The notes under the pieces were generated by a model. The model was not told the origin of the DNA, ran no database searches, and worked only from the letters and a program-made list of their open reading frames with translations. DNA of 23,552 bases, taken from DAMCAP01 sp964369265 (GTDB lineage: Bacteria; Bacillota; Clostridia; Oscillospirales; Ruminococcaceae). The translations under genes were made by a program, and so were the position numbers. Location: the NCBI GenBank assembly GCA_964369265.1, contig CAYJEV010000021.1, positions 1 through 23,552 of the forward strand, read 5' to 3'. Positions 1 to 7,650 of the stretch are shown one piece after another. Every line of letters begins with the position of its first letter. The first letter of the stretch is position 1.

Positions 1-18
1 GATAAATCAATGCCGACA

Positions 19-50
19 CCCCCACACCTTTCGGAGTGGGGGCTTTGTTT
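19..50 (+). terminator. Intrinsic terminator of a gene left of the window
   Basis: CCCCCAC at 19-25 pairs with GTGGGGG at 36-42, with a short inner CC/GG extension, followed by the T-rich CTTTGTTTT. No gene is visible between the window edge and this hairpin, so it most likely ends a + strand gene lying further left. Confidence 0.75.
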
Positions 51-80
51 TATCTTATTTTCTTTTATTTTATGCATATA

Positions 81-113
81 AAGAGCATTGCCCTGTTTCG
101 CAATGCTCTTTTG
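81..113. terminator. Second hairpin, probable bidirectional terminator
   Basis: A perfect 11-bp stem (81-91 with 100-110) with a CCTGTTTC loop. On the + strand it runs into TTTTGTCTT; on the - strand it follows the stop codon of the diguanylate cyclase at 116 by a few bases and leads into an AT-rich stretch. It probably ends that - strand gene and backs up the terminator at 19-50. Confidence 0.7.
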
Positions 114-115
114 TC

Positions 116-1441
116 TTATAATTCTTTTGCAGAACCCTTTTTCATTTCCTTTTTTCGCTCATACATGCTCTCATCAGCAATTCTAATAATCTCATCAGTA
201 TCTGATGTGTCATTTGGATATATCGCATAGCCTGAGCTGGCGCTCACAGTTATATGCTTATTCTCTAATAGGAAAGGTTCTTTTGAAATCCTCTCCAGTC
301 TTTGGCAAACTAAATCAGCTTCATAAACCTGTCTAACATTCTCAAGTATAATTATAAATTCATCTCCTGAAATTCTAAACACTTTGCCGCCGTTTTTTAA
401 ATTGCTTTGTAGGCGCTTAACATATGCAATTAGTAATTTGTCTCCAACTAAATGGCCGTAATTATCATTTACTGGCTTAAAATCGTTCAAATCAATGTAA
501 ACTAATGTGAACGGGTTTGCTGGGTTGCATTCTTGTAAATATGAGTCTAGCTTCTTTCTGTTATATGCCCCTGTCAATACATCAGCCTCTAATTCTTTTG
601 TTATTTTGTCGTTTTTATCTTTTATTTTATTAAATATTACAAACAATACTAAACTAAATAATGTTCCAGATAGAAACACTCCCAAAGTTATTAGTGCTAT
701 GCTTAGATTTTCATCTTCATCATACATATATAGTAGCCAGTTAGCTCCATAAACTTCAAACTCTGTTTTAATAGCCACTTCTTCTTCAAAGCTAGCGCTT
801 TGAATTAGAGTTGTAGGCTCTCCCTTATATTGGCTAACTAGCTTGATCTGATATCCTAAATTTTCTAGCTTAAGAATTCCTGAGCTTTCTAATGCTTTTG
901 GAGCTGGTACAACTACCGAAATAAATCCCCAAAACTCATCTTCGAAAAATATTGGATTTCTTATAGCCATTCCAAAACCGCCTTGAATTAGTTCGTAAGG
1001 CCCTGAAATTAATGTTGATTTGCTTTCAATTGCTCTGTTTGCATCGACTGAATTGTTTGCATCTTTTAAAACATTATGACCTATAGTAGTTTTATTTTCT
1101 TCAATTGGATACGAGTATGTTACTACTCCATCTGGTAGGTATGCTATAGCAATGTATGTGTCTTTGTCGTAATATTTCTCTGCATACTCATAAAACTCTT
1201 GTTCAGACATTTCTTGATCTTCTATTTCCATAATGTTCTCAAATGTTTCTGTTACAACAACGAAATCATGTAGTGAATTTGCAATTCTTGAAGTATACAG
1301 CTCTGTAACAAGATTAGTCCTATCTATAGTTCGTTTATTTAGATAGTTGTTTGTAAATAGCGATACTAGCATTGTGATTATTATGCATATAGTAAAAACT
1401 ATTTTGGGAAAATGTGTATTTTTTCTCACTTCTCTCACCAT
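116..1441 (-). CDS. Membrane diguanylate cyclase with extracytoplasmic CHASE-like sensor (SGDEF variant)
   Basis: Predicted signalling enzyme making cyclic di-GMP from two GTP. A transmembrane helix (about residues 13-30) and a second (about 248-270) bracket an outside domain with CHASE-like features (GFGMAIRNPIFF, FWGFISVVVPAP, about 150-181). The C-terminal GGDEF domain (about 286-440) begins DVLTGAYNRKKLD, carries the metal-binding aspartate in YIDLNDF (D317), and has the signature as S358-GDEF instead of GGDEF. No RxxD inhibitory site precedes the signature. Variants at the first glycine can be active in known cyclases, so activity is likely but unproven. The ATG at 1441 has its AAAGG almost touching it; a GTG four codons in (1429), preceded by GGTGAG, is an alternative start. 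It is the only - strand gene in its neighbourhood and is divergent from cutC. Confidence 0.9.
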   Translation of the reverse strand: MVREVRKNTHFPKIVFTICIIITMLVSLFTNNYLNKRTIDRTNLVTELYTSRIANSLHDFVVVTETFENIMEIEDQEMSEQEFYEYAEKYYDKDTYIAIAYLPDGVVTYSYPIEENKTTIGHNVLKDANNSVDANRAIESKSTLISGPYELIQGGFGMAIRNPIFFEDEFWGFISVVVPAPKALESSGILKLENLGYQIKLVSQYKGEPTTLIQSASFEEEVAIKTEFEVYGANWLLYMYDEDENLSIALITLGVFLSGTLFSLVLFVIFNKIKDKNDKITKELEADVLTGAYNRKKLDSYLQECNPANPFTLVYIDLNDFKPVNDNYGHLVGDKLLIAYVKRLQSNLKNGGKVFRISGDEFIIILENVRQVYEADLVCQRLERISKEPFLLENKHITVSASSGYAIYPNDTSDTDEIIRIADESMYERKKEMKKGSAKEL

Positions 1442-1478
1442 ACCTTTAATAAATAATTATTTATAATATTTAATATTA

Positions 1479-1507
1479 ATTGTTACATATTATCATTGCT
1501 AAGTCAA
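1479..1507 (-). promoter_or_regulatory. Possible promoter of the diguanylate cyclase
   Basis: On the - strand TTGACT (1507-1502) is followed after 17 bases by AACAAT (1484-1479), upstream of the gene that starts at 1441. The -10 matches consensus at only four of six positions, so this is tentative. Confidence 0.35.
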
Positions 1508-1610
1508 TAGTTATTTTAACAATTCCCTTGATAATATTGCATTATTGCTTCAGATGTTAAACTATTATACATTAGTAAAAAAATATCTTTAAATTGGTAA
1601 CTTTATGTAG

Positions 1611-1616
1611 TATAAT
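1611..1616 (+). promoter_or_regulatory. -10 element of the cutC promoter
   Basis: A perfect TATAAT lies about 97 bases before the cutC start; the -35 is weak (TTTAAA near 1588-1593, 17 bases away). The resulting leader has a small TGAAG-GAAA-CTTCA hairpin (near 1647-1660) and a GCCG/CGGC hairpin directly before the ribosome binding site. Confidence 0.55.
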
Positions 1617-1693
1617 ACAACTAAACTATTGTATAGATGAGTGGCTTGAAGGAAACTTCAGCTATTTAATTTAATTATTTAGCCGATTATAAA

Positions 1694-1710
1694 CGGCAGA
1701 ATGGAGCATT
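1694..1710 (+). repeat. Shared leader motif with ribosome binding site, copy 1
   Basis: CGGCAGAATGGAGCATT sits just before the cutC ATG and is identical over 17 bases to 19372-19388, just before an unrelated flavoprotein gene. A shorter relative (GGCGGAATGGAGC) lies at 17766-17778 before the HD-domain gene. In all three, GGAG is 6-7 bases from the ATG and acts as the Shine-Dalgarno sequence. Confidence 0.8.
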
Positions 1711-1712
1711 AA

Positions 1713-2444
1713 ATGATTATAGAAACATGTTGTGGTTCAGTTGATGATGTTATTGAATCTAAAAAGGGAGGTGCTACAAGAGTTGAGCTTAACAGCAATC
1801 TCTTTCATGGCGGAATAACTCCTTCCATCGGCAGCCTTATAACAGCAAAAAAAGAAACAGGTCTTGAAATAATGGCTATGGTGCGACCTAGAGAAGGCGG
1901 ATTTTGCTACACAGAAGCAGAATATAAAACTATGCTAGAAGATGCAAAACAACTTTTGGCAGCTGGAGCTGATGGCATTGTATTTGGATTTTTGCATGAG
2001 GATGGAACACTGGATGTTGAACGTTGCAATGAGATGATGGCAATAATTGGAGATAAGATATCTGTTTTTCATAGGGCGATTGATGTTGTCCCAGATTGGA
2101 AAAAAACTATTGATCAGCTATGCGAGCTTGGAGTTACACGCATATTAACAAGCGGACAAAATCCATCAGTGTATTATGGGAGATACACAGTCAAAGCGAT
2201 GATAGAATATGCGGCTGGAAGAATAGAAATACTTCCTGGTGCTGGCATCAATGATGTTAACGTTGAGGAAATTATTAAAGAAACTGGCTGTAATCAAATA
2301 CATATAGCCATACATAAGCCTTGTGTTGATAAGTCTACTTTAGGCAATCCAGCTATTTATTATGGTGGAATGCTGTTTCCACCAGAGGATAAGTATGCTG
2401 TTATTGACAAAGATGGTGTAGCTAAAATTGTAGCAAATGCCTAA
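1713..2444 (+). CDS. cutC: CutC family TIM-barrel protein
   Basis: A 243-residue protein matching the CutC family along its length: N-terminal IIETCCGSVDDVI, then RVELNSNLFHGGITPS, AMVRPREGGFCYTE, GADGIVFGFLHEDGTLD, VFHRAIDVVPDW, RILTSGQ and LPGAGINDVNV, the last being typical of the barrel's C-terminal phosphate-binding-like strand and loop. Length is normal for bacterial CutC. The family was named for copper homeostasis in E. coli, but that phenotype was later attributed largely to the MicL small RNA encoded at the cutC locus, so the biochemical role remains uncertain. The start is set by GGAG six bases upstream within the shared leader motif. The gene has its own promoter; the next gene has a separate strong promoter. 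Confidence 0.93.
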   Translation: MIIETCCGSVDDVIESKKGGATRVELNSNLFHGGITPSIGSLITAKKETGLEIMAMVRPREGGFCYTEAEYKTMLEDAKQLLAAGADGIVFGFLHEDGTLDVERCNEMMAIIGDKISVFHRAIDVVPDWKKTIDQLCELGVTRILTSGQNPSVYYGRYTVKAMIEYAAGRIEILPGAGINDVNVEEIIKETGCNQIHIAIHKPCVDKSTLGNPAIYYGGMLFPPEDKYAVIDKDGVAKIVANA

Positions 2445-2468
2445 TTTCCATAAAAAGTAAAGAAAATA

Positions 2469-2497
2469 TTGAAAGTTTATTGTTTTTGTGATACAAT
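2469..2497 (+). promoter_or_regulatory. Sigma-A-type promoter of the asparaginase gene
   Basis: TTGAAA (2469-2474), a 17-base spacer and TACAAT (2492-2497). Transcription would start near 2504, giving a leader of under 20 bases before the ATG at 2521, which has a weak AGAGGT ribosome binding site. Confidence 0.75.
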
Positions 2498-2520
2498 GAA
2501 ACAAATTATTAGAGGTATAA

Positions 2521-3527
2521 ATGAGTAAATTAACGATACTAACAGAAGAATATAGAGGCAGTACCCTCGAAAACCTTCATCTTGGGAGAATTGCAGTAGT
2601 AAATGATAAATTTGAAACCATACTTTCTTATGGTGATACAAAACAAAAAACATATTATCGTTCTGCGTCAAAGCCAATTCAAGCGATGGCTGCTATTGCT
2701 GAGGGAGTTGTCGATAGCTTTAATGACGAGGAGATAGCAATGCTTGCTGGGTCTCATGTTGGCGAAGACTATCACATTAAAAATATTGAGTCCATGCTTA
2801 AAAAAGGCAATTTAACTGAAGAACAGCTTATTATGTTGCCAGCATATCCGCAAATCGCTTCTGACAAAGATAAAATGATTAGAGAGGGTATTCCTCCAAG
2901 AAAGGCAATTCATAACTGCTCTGCAAAGCATATTGCCCTAATGCTATTATCTAAAAAGCTGACTGGTGATGTTGTTGGTTATGAAAAGGTGGATAATAAA
3001 GCAGAACAAAGAGTGATTGAAGTTATTTCTTTTATGTCAGAGGTAGAAAAAGATGAAATTGAGATAGGAATTGATGGCTGCGGTGTGCCTGTTTTTGCTG
3101 TTCCTTTAGATGGTATAGCGAAAGGCTTTTTAAAGCTTGCCTGCCCTGATTTAATAGANNNNNNNNNNACATTACTTTAAAAAATGCTGCAATTAAGATG
3201 GATAAAGCAATGCACCTTCATCCTCTTAGTGTTAGAGGAACTGGATATATCTGCACTATGATAAACACTGATTCTAATATTGTTGCAAAAGGCGGTGCAA
3301 TGGGTGTTTATGGATTTGCACTAAAAAAAGAACGACTAGGCATCTCTTTTAAAATGGACGATGGAACTGAGCAAAGCTGGGGTGTTGTGCTTGCTGAAAT
3401 ATTAAGGCAACTTAACTATGACAACAAAGACACCATCGATATGCTAGAAAAGCTAGGCAATAAATATACTATAAATGACAATAAAACAATAGTTGGCGAA
3501 ATGAAAGCGGTATTCAAACTAAAATAA
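2521..3527 (+). CDS. Class 3 L-asparaginase (Asparaginase_II family), interrupted by an N gap
   Basis: Predicted to hydrolyse L-asparagine to aspartate and ammonia in the cytoplasm. It belongs to the family of the Rhizobium etli inducible asparaginase ReAV, not the classical AnsA/AnsB fold. The known ReAV residues are visible: S48 and K51 in RSASKP, S78 in GSHVGE, the zinc-site residues C133 and K136 in NCSAKH and C187 in DGCGVP, and the late lysine in VAKGGAMG. NCSAKH replaces the usual NCSGKH. Ten N at 3159-3168 split the reading frame: the part before is in the frame of 2521 and the part after (ITLKNAAIKMDKAMH...) is shifted. Both halves match the family and total about 332 residues, near full length, so the shift is best explained by a wrong gap size (true length 2 modulo 3). 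Confidence 0.88.
3159..3168. other. Assembly gap (10 N)
   Basis: Ten undetermined bases inside the asparaginase gene, probably a placeholder of arbitrary size. They cause the apparent frameshift. Confidence 0.98.
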
Positions 3528-3626
3528 ATCACATTAAACAGGTAAGCATAGGGTGGCTATTATGGGCTGTTTCAGATTATATCCGTCACACTAAGCTAAT
3601 CATAAATTTATTTAGGAGGAACAGTC

Positions 3627-4931
3627 ATGACAAAAGAGCAACTAAAAAAACTAGCCCTAGAGGAAATTGACAAGCACGCTGGGGAGATTATAGCTTTAGG
3701 AAATTCAATTTTTGAACAACCTGAACTAGGCTATAAAGAATACAAAACAGCGAGCAAGATAATGGAGAAATTTGACAAAATCGGTTTTTCTTATGAAAAG
3801 GAAGTAGCTGTAACTGGCATTATTGCGCCAGTTAAAGGCAAAGAGTCAAAAATGAAGATTGCTGTTATGGGAGAGATGGACGCTGTTGTTGCGCCTGGGC
3901 ATAGATGCGCTAACAAAGAAACAGGGGCTGCCCATTCTTGCGGACACAATGCAATGTGTGCTTCTCTAGTTGGAGTTGCTTTTGCGCTTGCCAACAAAGA
4001 TATTATGGCAAATCTAAGCGGAGATGTTGCTTTGATGGCTGTTCCAGCTGAGGAATATGTTGAGATTGAGTATCGTAATGAGCTAAGAAATGAAGGCAAG
4101 ATAACATTTTTAGGAGGAAAGCAAGAGTTTGTAAAGCTTGGTGTTATGGATGATATTGATGCAATGATAATGCAACATACAACTGTTAAAAGCACTGATA
4201 AGCTTGCAACTTGTGGAGGAACTTCCAACGGCTTTGTTGGAAAGCTTATTAGATATGTTGGAAAAGAAGCTCATGCTGGTGGCGCTCCTCATCTTGGTAT
4301 AAATGCACTAAATGCTGCTAATTTAGGTTTGGCTGCTGTTGCTATGCAAAGAGAAACTTTTAAGGATGATGACCATATTAGAGTACACCCAATAATAACT
4401 AAGGGCGGCGACTTAGTAAATGTCGTTCCAGCTGATGTAAGGCTAGAAACATATGTGCGTGGCGCAAATGTTGAGGCTATAAACGATGCTTCTACGAAGG
4501 TTAGCAGAGCGTTTAAGGCTGGCGGAGATGCTGTTGGTGCAGAAACTAACATTATAGATCTTCCAGGATATATGCCTATGATAACAAACCCAATGCTTGC
4601 TGACTTAATGTATGATAACATCAAAACTTTAATTCCAGAAGAGGCTATTCTTAAATGGTCAACAGGTTCTGGTGGTTCAACAGACGCTGGAGATATCTCC
4701 CATCTAATGCCAACAATACACGCATATTTTGCTGGTGCAGCTGGTATTGGCCATTCAGAGAACTATGAGATTGCTGATGCTAACATAGCTTATGTTCTGC
4801 CAGCAAAGGCTATGGTTATGACTTTAATTGACTTGCTTGCTGATGGCGCAGAACTTGGCCTTAAAATGAAAGCGGAATACCCAGCTAAAATGAGCAAAGA
4901 GCAGTACCTAAAAGAATGGGGAAATTTGTAA
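3627..4931 (+). CDS. M20 family metallo-amidohydrolase
   Basis: A 434-residue two-zinc amidohydrolase of the HipO/IAA-amino-acid hydrolase branch of M20, which cleaves N-acyl or N-carbamoyl amino acids. Visible metal and catalytic positions are D85 in GEMDAV, H107 in AHSCGHNA, E142-E143 in VPAEEY, H184 in MQHTT, and a late histidine in GIGHSENYEIAD. The lid/dimerisation segment has GKEAHAGGAPHLGINALNA. AGGAGGA lies eight bases before the ATG. The gene follows the asparaginase gene by 99 bases with no clear terminator between, so the two may be co-transcribed, which would fit release of amino acids from amides. It is not the AbgA partner of the second M20 gene: it lacks AbgA's long N-terminal insertion. 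Substrate unknown. Confidence 0.9.
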   Translation: MTKEQLKKLALEEIDKHAGEIIALGNSIFEQPELGYKEYKTASKIMEKFDKIGFSYEKEVAVTGIIAPVKGKESKMKIAVMGEMDAVVAPGHRCANKETGAAHSCGHNAMCASLVGVAFALANKDIMANLSGDVALMAVPAEEYVEIEYRNELRNEGKITFLGGKQEFVKLGVMDDIDAMIMQHTTVKSTDKLATCGGTSNGFVGKLIRYVGKEAHAGGAPHLGINALNAANLGLAAVAMQRETFKDDDHIRVHPIITKGGDLVNVVPADVRLETYVRGANVEAINDASTKVSRAFKAGGDAVGAETNIIDLPGYMPMITNPMLADLMYDNIKTLIPEEAILKWSTGSGGSTDAGDISHLMPTIHAYFAGAAGIGHSENYEIADANIAYVLPAKAMVMTLIDLLADGAELGLKMKAEYPAKMSKEQYLKEWGNL

Positions 4932-5010
4932 TTTTTTATTGTATTTTGTAATAAAGTGATTACATTATACTTTGTGTAAATAAATTTACTAGAAATGGAG
5001 GGGTTTTGCG

Positions 5011-5355
5011 ATGAAAGTAGCTATTGTAGGATCAAGAAAGCTTTTTCCAAGCCTCGAAATTATAGATAAATTTGTTCCATATAATGTTAGCCAAATTGTT
5101 TCTGGTGGAGCAAAAGGAGTTGATGCTTCTGCTAGAATTTATGCAAAAGCTAACAATCTTCCAATGAAAGAATTCCTCCCAGAGTTTAGGAAGTATGGCA
5201 GAAGGGCAACTATAGTTCGCAATAAAGAAATTGTCAACTATGCTGATTTGGTTTTAATCTTTTGGGACGGTGCTAGCAACGGAAGCAATATGGTTAAAGA
5301 GTATTGCGATAAGGTTTCAAAGCATTATATCCTTATAAGGCTTGAAGCAATTTAA
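5011..5355 (+). CDS. Small SLOG-fold (DUF2493) protein
   Basis: A 114-residue Rossmann-like protein: VAIVGSRKLF at the N-terminus, VSGGAKGVDASARIYAK in the middle, then KYGRRATIVRNKEIVNYADLVLIFWDGASNGSNM. This GSR, SGGAKGxD, RN and WDG pattern marks the DUF2493 branch of the SLOG nucleotide-binding superfamily, related to DprA and LOG proteins. Members are thought to bind or process nucleotide-derived ligands; the function of stand-alone small members is not established. A strong GGAGGGG site precedes the ATG, and a possible TATACT -10 lies at 4966-4971. A strong terminator follows, so it is probably monocistronic. Confidence 0.85.
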   Translation: MKVAIVGSRKLFPSLEIIDKFVPYNVSQIVSGGAKGVDASARIYAKANNLPMKEFLPEFRKYGRRATIVRNKEIVNYADLVLIFWDGASNGSNMVKEYCDKVSKHYILIRLEAI

Positions 5356-5362
5356 CATTTAA

Positions 5363-5413
5363 AATAAAATCCTTTCCTTTGGTTAGCTTGTTAACTTAGG
5401 GGAGGATTTTATT
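5363..5413 (+). terminator. Intrinsic terminator after the SLOG gene
   Basis: A 15-bp stem (5363-5377 with 5399-5413, two G-T pairs) with a 21-base loop containing a small GTTA/TAAC hairpin, ending in ATTTTATTATTTT. AATAAAATCC on the left arm also makes it usable from the other side, although no - strand gene is nearby. Confidence 0.8.
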
Positions 5414-5437
5414 ATTTTAGGCAATAAAATATTCCAT

Positions 5438-5466
5438 TTGAAATAGTTATAAATATATGGTATTAT
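5438..5466 (+). promoter_or_regulatory. Promoter of the PHP-mnmA pair
   Basis: TTGAAA (5438-5443), 17 bases, TATTAT (5461-5466). Transcription would start near 5473, which rules out the in-frame GTG at 5479 as a useful start and supports the ATG at 5515. Confidence 0.75.
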
Positions 5467-5514
5467 AGATATGATAAAGTGTATCAAAGTAAGTTATATC
5501 AGAGGAGAGAAGAA

Positions 5515-6294
5515 ATGCAGTATTATGATATGCACTGTTATTCACAGCACTCCTATGGTGCAGTTGGAGCAGTTAGCAAAGTATGTCAATGGGGTATAAG
5601 AGCTGGTCTTAGTGGCGTTGCTATAACAGACAAGCTTAATATAGAAGAGAATAGCGATAATGGTTTGTTGCAGTTTGAAAAGAGCTTAGTCGATATAGTT
5701 GGCGCTAAAGATAGGTATGATGGCAAGCTTAGGGTCATGGCTGGAGTTGAGCTTTTTGATTTATATGAAAATCTTGAGGTTGCGATGAATGTATACTCCG
5801 ACCAAAGGCTAGATTTTGCATTAGCTTCAATGGATGTTGCCAGCGGAGCAAAGCCAAATTCAGAGCTTAGCGATAGAGAGATAACAGAGTTTTATGAAAG
5901 CTATTATACAAGAATGTATGAAATAGCTTGTACAGCTGCGTATGATAGCATTGCGCATTTTAACAACCCAATAAGATATGGATTTACTCTTCAAAACAAA
6001 AGCTTTTTTGATGATATTGTAAATGAAATTTTTAAGGAAGTGGCATTAAAAGATAAGGCTATTGAGCTTAATACAAGCGTTTTTGAGCTAAAAGGACATT
6101 CGCTCCCAGAGATAAGGGAGCTAAAAATGTTCAAGGCTGTTGGCGGCAGATTTGTCACTGTTGGTAGCAGTGCGAACACATATTTTGATGTTGGAAAAGA
6201 TATTAAAAAGGGAGTTTATATTCTTCAAATGGCTGGTTTTGAAAAACAAACAATTTTTATGAGCCATAAGCCTAAGGAGATTTTGCTTAGGTAG
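5515..6294 (+). CDS. PHP-fold protein with most metal ligands lost (probable pseudoenzyme)
   Basis: A 259-residue protein with the layout of PHP-domain histidinol-phosphatase-like phosphoesterases. The fold markers are in order: YDMHCYSQHSYG, LSGVAITDKLN, VMAGVELFD, DFALASMDV, YDSIAHFNNP, AIELNTS and FVTVGSSANTYFDVG. The catalytic residues expected at these places are mostly gone: HxH is H7-C-Y9, TDH is TDK40, the SxH histidine is D107, and SDAH is S218-S219-A-N221. H148 and E79 remain. A tri-metal phosphatase site is therefore unlikely to form. The ATG at 5515 is preceded by GAGGAG at a good distance; the reading frame is open from a GTG at 5479 but that is too close to the promoter. The stop lies 25 bases before mnmA, so the two look like one transcript. 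Confidence 0.8.
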   Translation: MQYYDMHCYSQHSYGAVGAVSKVCQWGIRAGLSGVAITDKLNIEENSDNGLLQFEKSLVDIVGAKDRYDGKLRVMAGVELFDLYENLEVAMNVYSDQRLDFALASMDVASGAKPNSELSDREITEFYESYYTRMYEIACTAAYDSIAHFNNPIRYGFTLQNKSFFDDIVNEIFKEVALKDKAIELNTSVFELKGHSLPEIRELKMFKAVGGRFVTVGSSANTYFDVGKDIKKGVYILQMAGFEKQTIFMSHKPKEILLR

Positions 6295-6319
6295 GTTAAA
6301 TTTTGAAAGGAAAATAAAA

Positions 6320-7357
6320 GTGAGAATAGCGGTAGCATTAAGTGGAGGCGTGGATAGTTCAGTAACTTGCATGCTTTTAAAGGATAGAGGACATGAGGTA
6401 ATAGCAGTAACTTTTGATTTGGGAGAACATACCAAAAATGCTGTTACTGATGCAAGGAAGGTTGCTGATTATCTTGGCATTGAGCATGTTGTGCTTGATT
6501 ATAGAAAGCCGTTTGAGGAGATAGTTGTAGCTGATTTTATGGAGAGCTATTTAAAAGGCAAAACGCCAAACCCATGTGTTGTTTGTAATGAGAATATAAA
6601 GTTTGGGTTGTTTATGGAGTTTGCGAAAAGTCGAAACTGCGATAAAGTAGCAACAGGGCACTATGCTCGCACAACTTTTGAAAATGGCAAGAACTATATT
6701 ACAAAAGCTTCTGATTTAAAGAAGGATCAAAGCTATGCGCTTTATCGACTAACAAGCGAGAGCGTTGGATATATTTATCTTCCAATTGAGGGAATGACAA
6801 AGCTAGAGCTTAGGGCTCTTGCAAGCGAAAGAGGGCTTCCTGTTGCGCATAGGCCTGATAGTCAGGATGTCTGTTTTATACCAGAAGGAAGCCATGGAGA
6901 GTATATTGAGAGCAGATGCAAAAACTTATCAAAGGAAGGCTATTTTGTTGATGTTAATGGAAAAAGAATAGCTAAGCACAAAGGGGTTTATAACTATACA
7001 ATAGGGCAGAGAAAAGGGCTTGGAGTGAGTCTTGGCAAGTATGCTTATGTTAAGGAAATAGATGGCGAGAATGGTGATGTTGTTTTAACAACTGATGAGA
7101 GCGATTTATATACAAAAGAAGTGTATATTGAAAACGTTGCTGGCGCTGATATTGAAAGCATTTTTGAAAGAAATACATTAACTGCAAAGCTAAGATATGC
7201 CCATCAACCAGCCGAAGTTATTAAGGTAAGCCATCATAAAGAGGGAGTATTAGTTGAGTTTAAAGAAGCTCAAAGAGCTCCAACATTTGGCCAAAGCTTG
7301 GTTTTTTATAGTGAGGATAAGGTTTTGGGCGGAGGAATTATAACGCCTTTTGTGTAA
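6320..7357 (+). CDS. mnmA: tRNA-specific 2-thiouridylase MnmA
   Basis: Catalyses ATP-dependent 2-thiolation of wobble uridine 34 in tRNA-Lys, -Glu and -Gln, receiving sulfur from a cysteine desulfurase or relay. The 345 residues show the PP-loop SGGVDSSV (8-15), TPNPCVVCN with the catalytic cysteine C89, ATGHYAR, KDQSYALYRL, DSQDVCFI with the second catalytic cysteine C185, YTIGQRKGLG and AQRAPTFGQS. It is slightly short for the family (usually about 360) because the segment after the PP-loop is compact. The start is a GTG with GAAAGGA eight bases upstream. It follows the degenerate PHP gene closely, suggesting co-expression. No clear terminator follows. Confidence 0.95.
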   Translation: MRIAVALSGGVDSSVTCMLLKDRGHEVIAVTFDLGEHTKNAVTDARKVADYLGIEHVVLDYRKPFEEIVVADFMESYLKGKTPNPCVVCNENIKFGLFMEFAKSRNCDKVATGHYARTTFENGKNYITKASDLKKDQSYALYRLTSESVGYIYLPIEGMTKLELRALASERGLPVAHRPDSQDVCFIPEGSHGEYIESRCKNLSKEGYFVDVNGKRIAKHKGVYNYTIGQRKGLGVSLGKYAYVKEIDGENGDVVLTTDESDLYTKEVYIENVAGADIESIFERNTLTAKLRYAHQPAEVIKVSHHKEGVLVEFKEAQRAPTFGQSLVFYSEDKVLGGGIITPFV

Positions 7358-7426
7358 AATGATAGAAATATAGCCTTAATTTTCGCAGTAAAACATAAAA
7401 AATATTTAAAACACTGGTATATTTTG

Positions 7427-7456
7427 TTGACAATGCCTTAAAAAATGTGATAAAAT
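7427..7456 (+). promoter_or_regulatory. Promoter of rny
   Basis: Perfect TTGACA (7427-7432), 18-base spacer, TAAAAT (7451-7456). Transcription from about 7463 gives an untranslated leader of nearly 190 bases before the rny ATG. Confidence 0.78.
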
Positions 7457-7462
7457 AAAGAA

Positions 7463-7650
7463 CGGTGAATACAGCTCTTAGGAATACACCTAAGATGATT
7501 AACTATATATATTTATTTTAAAAAGAGAAGCTTGATATAGTTTAATATATCTTTTTTTGCCTTGCAAAAATAAGTAGATAGATAATTTCGAGGAAATTTG
7601 GGCAGAGTATTTTCCTAATATAATTGAAAATTTAAAAAGGAGGGATTTTT
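7463..7650 (+). promoter_or_regulatory. Long structured 5' leader of rny
   Basis: The leader holds a 7-bp hairpin TCTTAGG/CCTAAGA (7476-7482 with 7489-7495), then GATATA/TATATC (7534-7539 with 7546-7551) directly followed by a run of seven T, which resembles a weak intrinsic terminator ahead of the gene, and AGGAAA/TTTCCT (7591-7596 with 7611-7616). The ribosome binding site AAGGAGGG ends the leader. I do not recognise a known riboswitch class. Attenuation or RNase-sensitive autoregulation is possible but inferred. Confidence 0.4.

Noticed and set aside
3791..4228. 145-codon open frame on the - strand inside the M20 gene
   Set aside because: It is a shadow of a well-conserved + strand gene, is serine/threonine/isoleucine-rich with no motif, and has no start signal.
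5479..5514. GTG start at 5479 for the PHP protein
   Set aside because: It is only a few bases from the predicted transcription start and lacks a Shine-Dalgarno; GAGGAG fits the ATG at 5515.
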